A stretch of DNA of 64,000 bases from Pempheris klunzingeri (taxonomy: Eukaryota > Chordata > Actinopteri > Acropomatiformes > Pempheridae): the NCBI RefSeq assembly GCF_042242105.1, contig NC_092029.1:11277885-11341884 (forward strand), read 5' to 3'. Position numbers and translations under genes: made by a program. The notes beneath the pieces were generated by a model. The model saw only the letters and a program-made list of their open reading frames with translations. It searched no databases and had not been told where the DNA came from. Below, one piece after another: positions 47,701 to 61,085 of the stretch (position 1 is its first letter; each line of letters opens with the position of its first letter).

Positions 47701-49351
47701 TGAGCTTGTCCCTCACAACAACCAGGTAGCATGTCGTTTCTTTTTCCAGATTCACAGTCTTTAGCAGCTCAGAAGATGTAGCTATTAGTCCTATTCTGGC
47801 TGACTATTTACCATCCACCATTTAAATGAGGTAACCAGTATTACTTATTGATTAGGGGTTTCAGATTTGGAAACACACGGCACACTACAGCTCCTTAAAA
47901 CATAAAGGTGGAAACACACAACTTATTTTAAGCTTGATGCATTTCATGAGTCTAAGCAACAGGAATTCAAAGGATTGAAATGATTTGTTCATGCATTTAT
48001 TGAGCCATTAATTATTTTGCAAATGTAAAAATGTTGAATTAAACCCTACACACTGAGAGCTGTTCTGTTAGTTAAAGGAGAATAACTTGTTTATTAAGTA
48101 TCTAGCTAAACTTCAACAGGGTTTCTATTTGCATTGTGTCCAAGGGTTTTTTGGAGACTGTACTTTGGGATGTTATTGAAATTTATTCAGAGGTTTTTAA
48201 TAATTTGTTAACCTACAACAAAAACAACATAAGTCTAAAAAAAAAAAAAGTAGTACAATTTGACTGAGCATTAGTGACTGCCCAGTCATCCTTTGTGTAG
48301 CAGACGTTTTATTGATCTGTACTGTAAAGCAGGTTCTCTCTCCCTTTTTCTTTTCTGCCTACACACACACACACACTAATGCCACACCACCCCACTCAGC
48401 ACATATTCAAGGCGCGACTTTACCTATTAACAGAGCTGCAGTAGTGTTCATCAACACATTTCTCTCTCACCTTCTCACACACATCACACTCCCAACTTTA
48501 ATCTTTCTTAACCCACTTCATTGGTTGCTCTGCACTTATTACCTTCTCCCTCTCTCCCACAGTGATTTTATTTTGTCAGGCATGACTTCTAATTTTCTGT
48601 CACTGTATTTAAAACGTTTTTGTTTTAACCTTTCTTATATGCATTTTGCTTTAACTATCTTCCAGTATCTCATTTTTTTCTGGTCAGTTTTCTCTTTCTT
48701 GCCCTTTCTCTCCCATGTGGAGATGATTCTTCATTGACCTTCATCATGAATATTTCCATGCATTGAATATAGTTAGTGCAAGTCATTGACAGTTTGATGG
48801 ATTTTTATGAAAACTAGTGAAAATACCTCTGTTTCACTCCCCAGTGTTACTGGATTGAACCTTTGTTTGCTTTTCCTTAAAACACGCTGGATCTCTTACT
48901 TTAAATGAATTGAAAGAAGGACGTTCTCTATTGTCTTGGCTAAACAGTCAAAATAACTTGTCACATATTGTGTGTGTGTGGGTGTCTTGTATGTATCTTT
49001 GAAGCAGTCATCTCATATCTGAAGCTCTTTTATTTCACTCCCTCTATCCCTCCCTGCACTCCCTCAGCCTCTTTCTCTTCTTCCTCCTCACATAAGTCTT
49101 AATGGCCTTGCTGGGTAATGACTCATATTCTAACAGAGGGTTTTTTTTGTCAATGTGAAATGTGTAGTAACTCCTCCTCCTCTCTCTGTTTCTTTGTCAT
49201 TCTCACTGGATTAGAGATGAGGTGTTGAATTTGCCCTCATGTTCTCCATTCTCAAGGCTTCTGCCCTTTTTGGATGCTGCTTCATGGAAAGTGTCAGAAA
49301 TCATTGCACATTATAAAGGCCACATAGAAGAGTGTAAACATGAACAGTAAC

Positions 49352-49644
49352 CAAAGCTGGGTATTGATGAAAAAACAAGACTCAATGATACCAGTGGACT
49401 TCTTTTGATACCTTTCCCTCATGCTCTATGAGGTGCCTCGTCATGTTACTCATATTCCCAGTTTTACCTGAGATACTCCTTTTTTTCTGCATTCATTGTT
49501 ATCAGACGCCACAGGCTGGACTACAGCCATACTTTTGAACATCTTGGTAACATCTTGGCATGCTAATCTGCAGTTTCAATAGTACTTAGTACTACGTCAT
49601 TTCGTTTATGCCTTTAAGCTATCAAGCAGCGATACCCAGCCCTA
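49352..49644. mobile_element. 293-bp non-autonomous hAT-like element
   Basis: The left end CAAAGCTGGGTATTGATG and the reversed right end TAGGGCTGGGTATCGCTG form terminal inverted repeats. They are flanked by 8-bp direct repeats ACAGTAAC (49344-49351) and ACAGGAAC (49645-49652) that match at 7 of 8 bases. Eight-base duplications and GCTGGGTAT ends are characteristic of short fish hAT elements. There is no ORF inside. Confidence 0.75.
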
Positions 49645-50869
49645 ACAGGAACACACTCATCCACTGTGACTGGCACAGAAGCATATTTCATGTCACTGCC
49701 AGTGAACTAACGCTTCGTGTTTGTCAGCTGTGTCACGTCTTTATTCTCTAGTGTCTTGATAACCATCCATCATACATGATGCATTACTGATCTGTTAAAC
49801 TGTAGGATAAGCAGACATGTTGTAACATGGCACCTTGGTATATTGGCACTGAATGAAACTCCCCTGGGGATATTTTTGCTTATTATGATGTTGATGAGTC
49901 TCAGAGAATTTTATTGTTATGTGACGTGATGAAAACATCATAGCTGCTTGGCTCAGAACCAGTCAGTAAACTTCCAAACAGACTGTTTAGAACAAACTGG
50001 TTCTGTAATTTATCATGAAGTGATGGTTAAACTTGGAGGGGTTTGATTCCACCAAATTGACCTGTAGTGAGGTGACAGAATATTTAGACCATTAAAAGGT
50101 CTTCATATTATGACTTTGCCAGATTGGAAGAAGCTAATAAAAAAAGCAAAAGAAGCAAAAAAAAACAAAACAAGGTTTGCCGGTAGCCAGAAGCTGGTGT
50201 CACCATTGCTGTCCTTTGCCGCCATGACATTGCTGAAACGTTTTCCCTCCTGATAATGATTTTAAAAAAATTTTTTTTATGATTATCCTTTTTTCCTAAG
50301 AATTGTAGCATTTTACAATTAAGAAATAAACGTATGTCAAACAAGGGACTGTTGCTGTTTCAGAATCTGTTTCTCTCTGCTAAATGGCTGCTCTTTTTCC
50401 ACGTTATAATTTTTTTTGATACATTGCTGTAACTATTGTACCTCCAGTGCAGCCATGATGCTCTTCTGCCTGTGATTTGCCTCACTGTCCTTTTTCGGAC
50501 CTTGTGGCCACTCGTCTTGGTCAAGGCTCTTGTGCACTCTGACCTTGCAGTGGTGGAATTACGTTTCTACCTAAGTCAGGAAGAAGAAAACAGTCACTGC
50601 CCATCTTCCACTGCAGGCTGAAAATCAATTTTTTCAGACTACTTCTCCAAACCATACGCTAGCACTACGCTTACCTAATGTCTGAAATGTCCAAAGCACC
50701 TATACTGCAGCACTGAACACACTTTTAGTTGTTTGTTTGAGAGGGATGATTTTCGATGACATCTATCTCGTTGTTCCTATCAAGTTTAAATGTACTTATT
50801 ATAAGTCTCAGTGGAGAAAAGCGGCTGCCAAATGAAACTAATGTACTCCTCTTCTCTCCACATGGGGAC

Positions 50870-50902
50870 CTGACCTCTGCCTGACCTCTGCCTGACTTCT
50901 GT
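50870..50902 (+). repeat. Three tandem copies of an 11-bp pyrimidine-rich unit
   Basis: CTGACCTCTGC occurs twice exactly (50870, 50881) and once as CTGACTTCTGT (50892). It lies directly upstream of the AG/GTAAGT junction at 50924/50925 and supplies part of its pyrimidine-rich stretch. Confidence 0.8.
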
Positions 50903-50930
50903 CCACACTTCTGTGACTCCACAGGTAAGT
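50900..50930 (+). promoter_or_regulatory. Recursive splice site candidate (CAG/GTAAGT)
   Basis: CAGGTAAGT (50922-50930) is a perfect donor placed directly after an AG acceptor, with about 73 percent pyrimidines in the preceding 26 bases. It is on the same strand as the NHS-family gene and about 25 kb into its long first intron. This is the arrangement of a zero-length recursive splice site. It may also be the 3' end of a cassette exon, or chance. Confidence 0.35.
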
Positions 50931-52646
50931 GCTTTTATTTGGTGCACTGATGTTTTATTTTTCACTGATTTACAGCACAGTTTCCTCTCCAGGTCCAGAT
51001 GTTATTGTAATACAAGTCACTTCACCTGCTCTCTTCTTTTTTTCATCACCACCTTTGTACTTGTCTTCCCACTGTACACTGCAATTTACAACTTAAACTC
51101 CCCATAATGACCGTCAGGGTGGATGTTTGAGCAGGACGCAAGCTGATTCGCTGAAAGTTTCAGTATAATGCTATGCAGTGATGATTCATAGATTTGTTTT
51201 ATGGTGATACCCCCGGGAGCTGGAGGACGTACCTTTAGGAATGTGCTGAAATGAGGCGAACTGTGTGTGTGTGTGTGCGTTTGGAGTAGGTACCTACTCC
51301 TTTTTTTTTTCCTTGTGCTGTCAAAGTGTGTTTCTCATCTGGCGGAAACGGCCCAAGGGGTTGTTGTCTTGACGTGGGAACAGAGGGTGAAATAGTGCCT
51401 GGTGTCTGTGTGTGAGATTATTAACCTCAGTGTTTTGTCAGTGCTATACCATGCAGAGTCCACAGGCGCCATTCTGTTTTTCTCTCTCTGTTTTTGTATA
51501 ACACACACACACACCCATAAATCCACAGTCATACACGCTCTGAGCACAGCGAGCATCCAGTTCCCTCAGCTCAGCCATAAAGTGTTTTCTCACTGTAGTG
51601 CACTGACCTGCTCTCACACCCCTATGACCCATATCACCTCTCTTCACACTGATCCTTTTACTCTCTTACCAACAGCCTGTAGCTGTTGTCTAACCAGTCC
51701 AGCCAGGTACTTAGATCCCAAGATTTACAGGACATTATTCTTATTTTAACAGGGAAAAATACAGTGTTTTTATAAGGAAGGAGAACTTCCACTCCTGGGT
51801 CTTTTAAGGGTTTGGGAAGTGCACAAAAGGTCAGAAAGAGTATTCATCCTGTGTGATTCCACACAAGATGTTGTTATGAAAGGCAGTCATTTAGTAGTTC
51901 ACTTTATTTTTTAACATGGATTATGCACATTGATCAACATCACTGCAAATGAGCCATTGTTAGCCAAAAGGAGAATTTTCAAGTCTTTGCCAGATAGTAA
52001 TTATTGAATTAGCCATTAAAACAACAAAAACCATAGCCACATAGTGGATGAGGTTAACCAGAAATTATCACTATGTACTGTATCACATCGAAATCATCAG
52101 TAACATCTGTAAATGTTAATACATCTGGAGTATGACCTTTAGAAATGGAAAGTAGGAACTGTATTTACCAGCATGTTGTTGCTGTTGAAACATCTCTGTG
52201 TTTGCAATTGAATTGGTTTTCAATTGACTGTAGATGAATTGCGTGAGGCCCCCACAGCTCAGTTTCAAAAAATTCTTGGTTGAGTGTTTGCAAGATGCCT
52301 GTAAAGTTAATCAATAAGATATTGATACAGTTACAATTTATTTATATTCACATCTGTCAAGAAGCCACATGGCTGACAAATATTTTCTCTATTTTTCACT
52401 TAAAAAGGCTGACATTCTATCACAGGCTGATATCTGTTGCATATCTGTGCATTTGTGTAGGTGTATGTTAAGGACTGCACGGACTCTCCTGGGCGTTCTT
52501 ACTCTGAAATGAGGTTACATGTCTAGTCGTGCGTGTACACTGTGGTGCTGTAGGCTACATTCAAACTTATCTGTATCTGTTCTTATTAATTCTCATATTC
52601 TCAGCTCATTATGTCAGCCTTTGGGCAAGAATTAGATGAACTCTCT

Positions 52647-53322
52647 GACACCATTTGCACCTGGTATTAAACCACGCTCTGTATTCGTGTCATCCGTGTC
52701 ATTATTCCACCGGATTGTCACCCCAGGCAGAGAAAGCCACTTCCGTCACCGCCCCTCAGACTGCTCCTGCTCAGCATCCTCCACCTCCTCAGCCTTCGTC
52801 CTGCGGCAGCTGCTCGGTCAGGGGCCGACGTCCAGCCTGTGCCTCGTCCAACCGGCCCGCTGAACCCTCTCGCGAGCAGCGGCGGCAGTGACGGGATGCA
52901 GGGAACGTGTGAAACAGCCGGACACAACAGTTCTTTACAGAGCCAACCAGCTGTCGATAAAGAGCAGTCTTATAACATTCGGCTCACACAGCGGCGCAGA
53001 GGGCTCTTCACTGGCTGTCACTAACGTCCACAAAGGCTCCTCAGATTTTTGCTCGCCTGTTTTCAGAACTCTGCTCAGTGTGGCAAAGTCTGCTTTTCAT
53101 GAACGAATGGATGGCAGAGTTAATAAAAAGGGTCACACTCTCCAGTTTGCCTGCCCTCCCCCACCCCTGGCCCTGGAGGACAGAGATCAGATGTCTGCGA
53201 GGATAATGAGAACGGATTAAAAATACCCGGTGTAAACACAAAGGCAAGAGAGCATTGTTTATTGTCCGGATAACGTGTTCGAATACAGATCACATTTTAA
53301 TACCAGGTGTAAATGGGGTGTC
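52647..53322. mobile_element. 676-bp inverted-repeat element with a CpG-rich core
   Basis: The left end (52647-52686: GACACCATTTGCACCTGG, then TATTAAA and CTGTATTCG) matches the reversed right end (to 53322: GACACCCCATTTACACCTGG, then TATTAAA and CTGTATTCG) over about 40 bp. There are a few mismatches and a 2-bp gap. A partial internal copy of the end lies near 53227. The core, about 52740-53030, is rich in CpG and contains TCTCGCGAG (52868-52876). No transposase is present. Clear target duplications were not found, so the superfamily is open. Confidence 0.65.
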
Positions 53323-55117
53323 TGTTCTCTCTCCTCCATCTAATAAGACTATAAAGACTGTGGAACATATAATATATAACTGTCGCTTTAGTTATCACAA
53401 CTCTACAAAATAGAAACCAATAAATCTAGATGTATTTTTCTATATATAAACATTCTTAATTTAAATTGAAAATGAAACTAGTCTGAGCCATTAGGATTGT
53501 GTTAGTTTGGGTTGTTGAGGTTTTGATTGACAGTGCCCTGGCAACACAGTGCCGTAGCAAACAACCACACAACTGTCACCAGTTTTTGATTTCAAACATT
53601 GCTTAATCCTGATTGATGCATAGGAGTATGTGACATCACATTTTTCAAACAGAGACCCGCCCACTTCAAACCATAGAGGAGAGCATGGATGGAAAACATC
53701 CAAATCATGAGAAGTAGCTGAAAATGTTTTCAGCACCTTTAACACTTTTTGGTTTGCCTCTAAACCTTGCACACCTCAAGATATGTACAAAGTGCCTGAC
53801 TCAGATTTATTTATATTCAAAGGCCATCGACCAGTCATGGTACTGAAACAGTAATTCATCTGTGCAATTATTTGACAGTGAAGCAAAGCCACTTGTGAGG
53901 CAGCAGTCTTTCATCTGGGGAAATCTGCAGCTATGGCCTTGTGCTTTAATGATGGAGTGACTGCGTTGTCTAGACAAGTGGGAGGTGGAGAGATCGCCCT
54001 AAGAAACACAGCGACAGAGATCGCGTCACCCACAAATAGCTATATTTACACTTTTGGTTGAACCAAGGCTGTACTCTTCACATGGCTATGTGAGTCAGTG
54101 TTAGAGCACGGTCTCCTGATTTAATGACTGGACTCTTATTAAGAGTCCGGAGACTTTGCAAGCCGTATTACACAGGAGTTGTTAAAACACAAGTTGTCTC
54201 ACTGAGTCTTGCTTGAACACTCCTGTATTATTCCTACAATTTTCCAAAGAATATAGACAACGCTACCCTCCCCTTAGCCATTTGTCTTAACCTATTTATC
54301 AGCAGCTTTGAGGGATTTTGATGTGTATGCTGTTATTTCCACATGTTGGCAGTAGACACATTCATTTCTCTGTGCCTCCCACATTGGACCTGTGGTTCAT
54401 CTTCTCTCCAAATTGTTTTTGGCAGTCACCAGTGTGTCACATGCAGCCAAGACTTAATACTGAAGGGTTTTCCCTGGCTTTCAGAGGGCCTGAACAGTAA
54501 CCTCAGGGATTTTTCATGAGATTAGACCAGTGAAGTCTCAACACAGCCATCATGCTTAATCTGTACAGCACATTTCACAGCTGTTTGGACAGTTACATAT
54601 CTTCTGTTGTGTTGGCTTTGTTCTCCAGCATATTGGTTAACGGCTCTTGCCAGGAACTGACTATAGTATTACACATACATTTCTACCATAAATGTGAGTG
54701 ACTGAAAAAGTTTATATCACAGAATATTATGGAGAGCTTGCAGCTTAGTGTGTCCAGCATCTACAGAGAGAATGAACAAACATCAAATGTATCAGCCTTT
54801 ATCAAACAAATATGCTTGCGCTTGCTGGATGAACAGCACAGTATCTAAAGTAAAATGTTAATAAGCTGCAGACCAGCTATAATGGAGGTTTTCTTCTCTG
54901 GCACCTCAGAAACATAAGCCGATTTGAACACAGTTAGAGGCCCTGGCGGAGGAGGAGGTACTAGTGGAACTTGAGATACAATGAAAAATACACAATACCT
55001 GTTTTGGATGGGGCTGCATTTCATGTTTTAATTTTTTCCGTTGGAAAAACAACATTCTTCTTTGGCGAGTAACTGAATACTCGTGCGCTGTTATGATGGG
55101 TGTAAGGTGTGCAGTTT

Positions 55118-55134
55118 GAGCACCAGAGGGTGAG
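55118..55134 (+). promoter_or_regulatory. CTCF-like site
   Basis: GAGCACCAGAGGGTGAG carries the CACCAGAGGG core of the CTCF motif, with weaker ends. Inference from motif only. Confidence 0.25.
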
Positions 55135-56768
55135 TTCACAGATCAGTGTAGTCCGACAGCCTTTTGTTATCTACCTGCTACACGAAGTGGTCACTTGACT
55201 GGATTTAAAGGCAGCACAGACGGACACACGTGCTAGAACAAGTACTTACATGCAAAGAAAAGTATATGCAAATACTCACACAGAAATCACAGAATGAAAT
55301 GTGCACGCAGACATGTAGACGCCTGTACACAGGCGTAGACACACACCTGGGAGTAACCTCAGAGACACATGCATGAAGCCAGACAGGCATGTAGCCCAGC
55401 TATATGCAGACACACACACACACACACACATACACAGAGCAGGAAAGTCCCTACTGTGTTGGTGCGCAGTGGGTGGGTGGCCACGACCAGTGGCCTTTGG
55501 CTTTGAGTCCGAGGTGGGCTGAGAGTTTGTGTTCCACCCCCTCAAGACACAGAGACACAAAGACAGGCTGTGTTTGAGAAAAGAGAGACGGCACGGTTAG
55601 ATGAGAAGGAGTGAGGTCCAGCAAAAGGGAAAAAAAACAGAGAGAGATGGTGAAACAGTGAATTCTGGAATGTGTTGGTGAGATATGACACGAACAAACA
55701 AAGAAAAGCAAGTTGAGGAGGGAAGATGAGCTTGAGACAGGGAGATAAGACAAAAGGATGTGGAGGGATGGAGAAAGACAGATGGGGAGAAGGAAAGAGG
55801 GAGAGAGATGGAGGGTGGCCAGATGGAACTTTGCTCTGAAACTTCTGACAGCTCGTGGGAGGAATATCTTAGGGGAGCTCTATTTCTGATTGGTGTGTGT
55901 GTTCGGGTACGTGTGTTTTGACAGTCTTGTCGCATTATGTGGTTAATCATAGCATAGCAAATATGGACTCCCTCTTTGTTTATATTACTCTGTGTGGGTG
56001 TGTTCCACTCAGACACTCTATTTTGAGTTGATCTATTGTTTGAATGTGTGTTCGTGCTCCCCATTACAACCATGGTTTGTCTGCAATGTGCCTTGAAACC
56101 CCAATGTGTAACGGCTAGAAGTCAGTGCTGCCAGCTGGTCTGGCCAGCAACTGCTGATCTGGATTCTGCTCTTAAATCCCTCACTAACAAGGTGACTTGC
56201 TCTGGGAGCTGTTCTTGGATCAGGAGTAAGGAGTGTAAGCCAGCGGGGCGGAAAGAGGCTGCAGACAAGAATCTGTGTGTGTGTGTGTGTGTGTGTGTGC
56301 TGGTAAATTAAAGTTGGTCTCAGTCCAGCATTTTAAGGAGGCTTGTGCTGGGTTGATGTAGTGCTATGAGCCAGGATAAGAGGGATGAGCTCAGAATAAC
56401 GAACAATTTTGTGTATGTGTGTGTGCGTGCGTGTGTGCGTGTCAGACAGCTCACAGCTGTAGAGGGCAAAATGCCAGGCCCAAAGTCAGCCCCTATTGTC
56501 AAGGTAACGGTCGCTCTGCCGTCTGCTCAATCAGCATAATTTACTCTGTCTCTCGTTCTTGTTGCCTTGTATTTTGTGTCTCAATCATCGCTCTCTTTTT
56601 TCTGATTTGCCTCTCCCTTTTCTTTTCTAACCCCATCTCACTTTTGCACTTAATCACTGTCTACTTTTATGTCTTCCTTTATCCCTCCATATTGCCCTCT
56701 TCATCTCTAAATCAGTGTTAATGCCAGCGCAGAGTGTTTCTGGAAGAGCTGCAGATTCAACAGAGTAC

Positions 56769-56872
<104 letters not shown>

Positions 56873-58324
56873 CAAGACGGGTGAGGGCCACACACACGCT
56901 CCAGTGGCTCTACTGTAATGCTGCTGCTACTGTTGTTTCACACATCCTGGTTTTTATTAGAGTTTTCCTCTCGCCCTGTTCCATTTGTGTGCCTTTTAAA
57001 ATATTTTATATATGTAAACACATGGCATATAATACTCACACCTCTTTGCAGCCTATAAACTTGCACATGCTGATTAACAAAACAAAACACCTTAGCTTTC
57101 ATCCGTCTTTTTTAAGTCCCAGTGTATTTGTTTGGCTATCTTTTTCTCGCTTTGTTTCTGCCTCACACTGTCCGTTAGACACACACTCACACAAAGAAAG
57201 AGGTTTCAGCAGTAGACTGTGGCACCCGTAGTGAGCAGGCCCCAGTGGGGTTTGGTGGGCGTGTTGCCAGACTGGACTCCTGGTGGGCTGCCAGACTGGC
57301 TGTCAGCACTGAGCTGAACTTTGTCTTTGCTTGTGTCTGAGTGTGTAACCCTCCTGCAGGTCTCTCCGCTGGGAGTCTAGCTTAATTTTTTGTAAGAAGT
57401 GAATCTGTAACCATGGAAAAGCATGGCCTTGAGTGATTGATTAGTTTGTTAAAAAAATTTAGTTGCACATAATTATAGTTAAGAAAATGCAGATGTTACA
57501 AAAATTTGTATATTCTTTCATTGTCCTCTGTTTCCCTATTCAGCGTCCTATTATTCAGGGACACTGGAGCCAATGATGGCATTAGGTCTAACGAAGGAAA
57601 GCACTGGTCCCAGATCTTTACAACAAAAGTAATGTTAAGTAATATTTGTATGTCTTTAACAGAACCACTAGTTCAAGTAGTGAAAGTTTTATTTATTCAA
57701 ATTAACGTCATATGATCAGTATCTGCTTAATTTACAACTGAGGAATGAGGCTGTCCTTTCTCTACATAAAGTATATGGTAAAATACATACCAAATCTGAA
57801 ATATAAGCAGTTTCTATGCATGCATGCACATACCATGAGGCATGTGCTCACACTCAGTTGAGAGACTAGTAGTAACCTGTATAGTTAGACATTAAACACT
57901 GAATGGTAAGAAAAAAGGTCTTGGGAAAGGCAGTGATGGCTGAGGAACTATTGAGACATTTTCCTCTGCACCGACTCTGCTGGACCATCACTGTGGGAGG
58001 TCGCTGCTGAATAGACACGCGTGTGTTTTCTCAGCATGTGGCTTGCTGTTTTCACAGCGCTGCGCACGAATGTGACACAGTATCTAGTTTACAAGAATGT
58101 ACAACAATGCAGACAAGCACACTTGTATTCATATGTGCAAGGGAAGGTGTGGAACGTCTGTGTTGTGCGCACTCGCATGCGTTTGTTCAGATTGGCATGT
58201 TTATAGCATTTAAGTTTGCATTCATGTATGAGCATGTGCAGAAAAACTACATTTTCCTGTCCTGACTGGTGTTTCCCCTTAAACAGCTGCTTGTCAAACT
58301 GTTATTGCCACTCAGGTGTGGGAG

Positions 58325-58328
<4 letters not shown>

Positions 58329-58358
<30 letters not shown>
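58329..58358. repeat. (CA)n microsatellite
   Basis: About 15 CA units, uninterrupted. Confidence 0.9.
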
Positions 58359-58360
<2 letters not shown>

Positions 58361-61040
58361 CCTACCTTTGATGGAGAACCAGTTCAGCCACATGTCAGAA
58401 TTACACAAGCTCAGTTTTAACACTGTTGCAATGACAAACATGTTGCCTGACAGTTCATATACTCTCTGTAGGGAACACCTTTTGGACAGCTGAAGTAGAC
58501 TCTTGAAGCTCATCATCACTGAAGACTCTGTATACTGAATACTCACCCTGACTATATTTTTCATTTTAAGTTTCTCAGTGGATGATGATCTTTATCCGTG
58601 TGTACACAGTGCATTATTTGCATGATGATATGCAAGTTTGTTGGTTTGCTCAGGGTAAACTATGTGACTCGTTTCGTGCATGTTTGGGAACATAATTTTC
58701 CTAAATAATTCCTAAATAAAAGTCCTGTTTATTCACTATGTAGGAGTATAGAGGCTGAACAGAAGAAAGTAAAGGCTGCTTTAAGGTGGATTTGTAATAA
58801 TATTTCTCACTTCATTCACAAATTTTCACACATTACAGTCACAGTCCTATTCTTATATGCTGAAATTCACCATCTGCGTATGATTTTATAAATACCATAG
58901 CCTGTGTGAAAACTTCAATACATATGCAAACCACATCTGGCCTCAGGTCTGCTGGCAAAGCTCCTCCACTCAGGCATGACAGATCAGGAATGCAGAGTTG
59001 ACCGCACCCTTTCTCCCCTATAACCACTGGACACAGGCCTGTTGGGCGTGAGTGTGTGTGTGTGTGAGAGAGTGTGTAAATGCCCTGCTCAGATTACCGG
59101 AGTTCATTTGTCCTGTAAGCTATAGTCAGTGCCACTCCTTACTCAAACTTTTATTCTTTTCATACATTGGTATCAGCTCAATGCACTCTTCCCTTGATGT
59201 TCTGTCTCCGTCTCTTTCAGTCACACAGACTAACACAGACAAGGCCTCTCGCCTCATAAATCTACAGCAGGGAGTCTTATGAACGCTGCACATATGTTGG
59301 TTCATGTACTCAAAGAAGTGCTCTCTAGCCCTCAAACTGGCCTCAACTCAACACACGCCCAGCCTGTGCTTCCTTGTCCTTTGTGTTGATGATGGTGCAT
59401 TTGTTCCTAAAGCACGAGGAATTAAACCCGCGCCAAATAAATGTGACTGACTTGGAGCCATACTTAAGCTTGGAGTCAGCTGCTGCTGTAGGGTCAGGGT
59501 TTAGAGGTCAGAAGTCACTACCTGCTTAACTTTTCTCTTTGTCTTTGCGGATAAACCGCACTCACACATGATTCTCACATACACACATGCACACACATAT
59601 ACACATACGCACACACACACATTCTTAATTGCATACACACAGGAGGGGTGTCTGAGAATGGTGCTCCCAGCTAAGCCTGCAGCTTTTACCAGAGAATAAT
59701 AGAATTAAGTAACATACACACACACATAGTGCTTTCTGCTGGAATAATAGATGCTGGAATAATGGAGCACGTGGCCACAGGAATGAGGGGATTTGTCTTC
59801 AGACCTGAGTGAATTGACAAGAGTTGACTTTAGGGGTTTGGACCGGCTTAGTTGCTGTCTAACAACTCCACACAGGACTATGTGTGTATGTGTGTGTGTC
59901 CTCGTCCTCGAAGGGGTTGTTCCACAGAGGCCAAATATAGGCCTTGAATGTTTGAAATAGCAGTGTTATCCCTGACTAAAGATTGCTATCTTTACACACA
60001 CACAAACACACAATTACACTTTATTCCCCTCAGGGCACGAGATAATGTTGTTTATCGACTAAAGTCTGACAGTTAAGTGTTAGGCATGTACATACTAACA
60101 CACATGCGGACACACGGACGCACAATTTTCTGGCCCATTAAACCTTTCAATAAAGACCAAAAGCTACACTGACCAGCACAGAAGACAAGACCTTATCCTC
60201 AGAGGGACAGTCTGAGGGTGCCCCCATGTGGTCAGAAATAGTAATTACACTTTAACAAGGCACAGTTTAAATAGATACATGCATATGTTTTGATAGTATT
60301 GAAGGTTATTTTCAGACTGTTAAAAATGTGAAACAGTTGTATTTTCCAGTGTTGGCATGTACGTAAACTACTGGTAGTTCAAAAGCTCAGACGTATAGCT
60401 TATCAGTTGTACTAAAATGCATCATCACCTCTTATACTCTTATATAACCTCAGTTGAGCTGCAAAAAATGTACTATAAAATGTGACAAAGAAAAGATTAA
60501 GAGATGTTTTGAAAGAAAGACCGGAACACAGGCACATTAGGACCACAGGTATCATTGATTTTTCATTGCGGATTAATCTGTTGATCGTTTTCTCAACCAA
60601 GTAAGAAAATGGAGAAAAATATACATCATCATTTCCCAGAGTCCAAGGGTGCAGTTCCTTTTTCCTTTTTGTAATGTGTCATCACACCAAAACCTTAAAA
60701 TATCCAGTCAATTATCATGCATGACAAAGGAAAGCAGCAAATCCTCACATTTGAGAAGCTGAAATCAGAGAATGTTTGGTATTTTTGCCTGGAAAATGGC
60801 CAAATTACCTAAATAATTGCTAGATATTTTTTAATTGATTAATGAACTAATAACTAAAGCTCTATAATATAACACACATTACATAAGAACAGGTAATATG
60901 TGATGTAAGTTAGCTGAATGAAATAATAAAAGCAATACCAGATAATTCCTCATGGCGTTTTTCTGATGCTTAGAAACATCTGTAATAACTTAGATTCAAC
61001 AGACTTCAAAGCTCTAGAGCCTTCAGTAGCACTACCACAG

Positions 61041-61054
61041 CCACCAGAGGGCTG
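61041..61054 (+). promoter_or_regulatory. CTCF-like site abutting a minisatellite
   Basis: CCACCAGAGGGCTG matches the CTCF core at 12 contiguous positions. It runs directly into the GGGCTGCT repeat array. Confidence 0.35.
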
Positions 61055-61085
61055 CTGCTGGGCTGCTGGGCTGCTGGGCTGCTGG
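61054..61085. repeat. GGGCTGCT minisatellite, about 4 copies
   Basis: An 8-bp unit is repeated in tandem, the last copy being partial. The plus strand is G-rich, with G3 runs every 8 bases. Confidence 0.8.

Larger units (their letters stand above)
41532..49351 (+). other. NHS-family intron 1, second part: repeats and hairpins, no exon recognised
   Basis: Holds a double hairpin at 41599-41651, a one-ended hAT-like fragment at 41900, purine-rich and CA/GT/GA arrays between 42.0 and 44.7 kb, and a fish-type dispersed repeat at about 43741. No exon is supported; the 151-codon minus-strand frame at 42308-42763 runs through a CA array. Confidence 0.5.
49653..52646 (+). other. NHS-family intron 1, third part
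   Basis: No exon is supported. It includes an 11-bp triple repeat (50870-50902) and the recursive-splice candidate at 50925; the remainder is ordinary intronic sequence with short CA/GT runs. Confidence 0.5.

Noticed and set aside
48312..48737. 141-codon hydrophobic plus-strand ORF
   Set aside because: Pyrimidine-rich low-complexity DNA reads as Phe/Leu/Ser; no start context, splice sites or family match.
52990..53220. Coding exon inside the inverted-repeat element
   Set aside because: The open frame is short, spans the element's arm and matches no family I recognise.
60215..60235. Further CTCF-like site on the minus strand (CCACATGGGGGCAC)
   Set aside because: Two core positions differ from the consensus; too weak to list as a feature.
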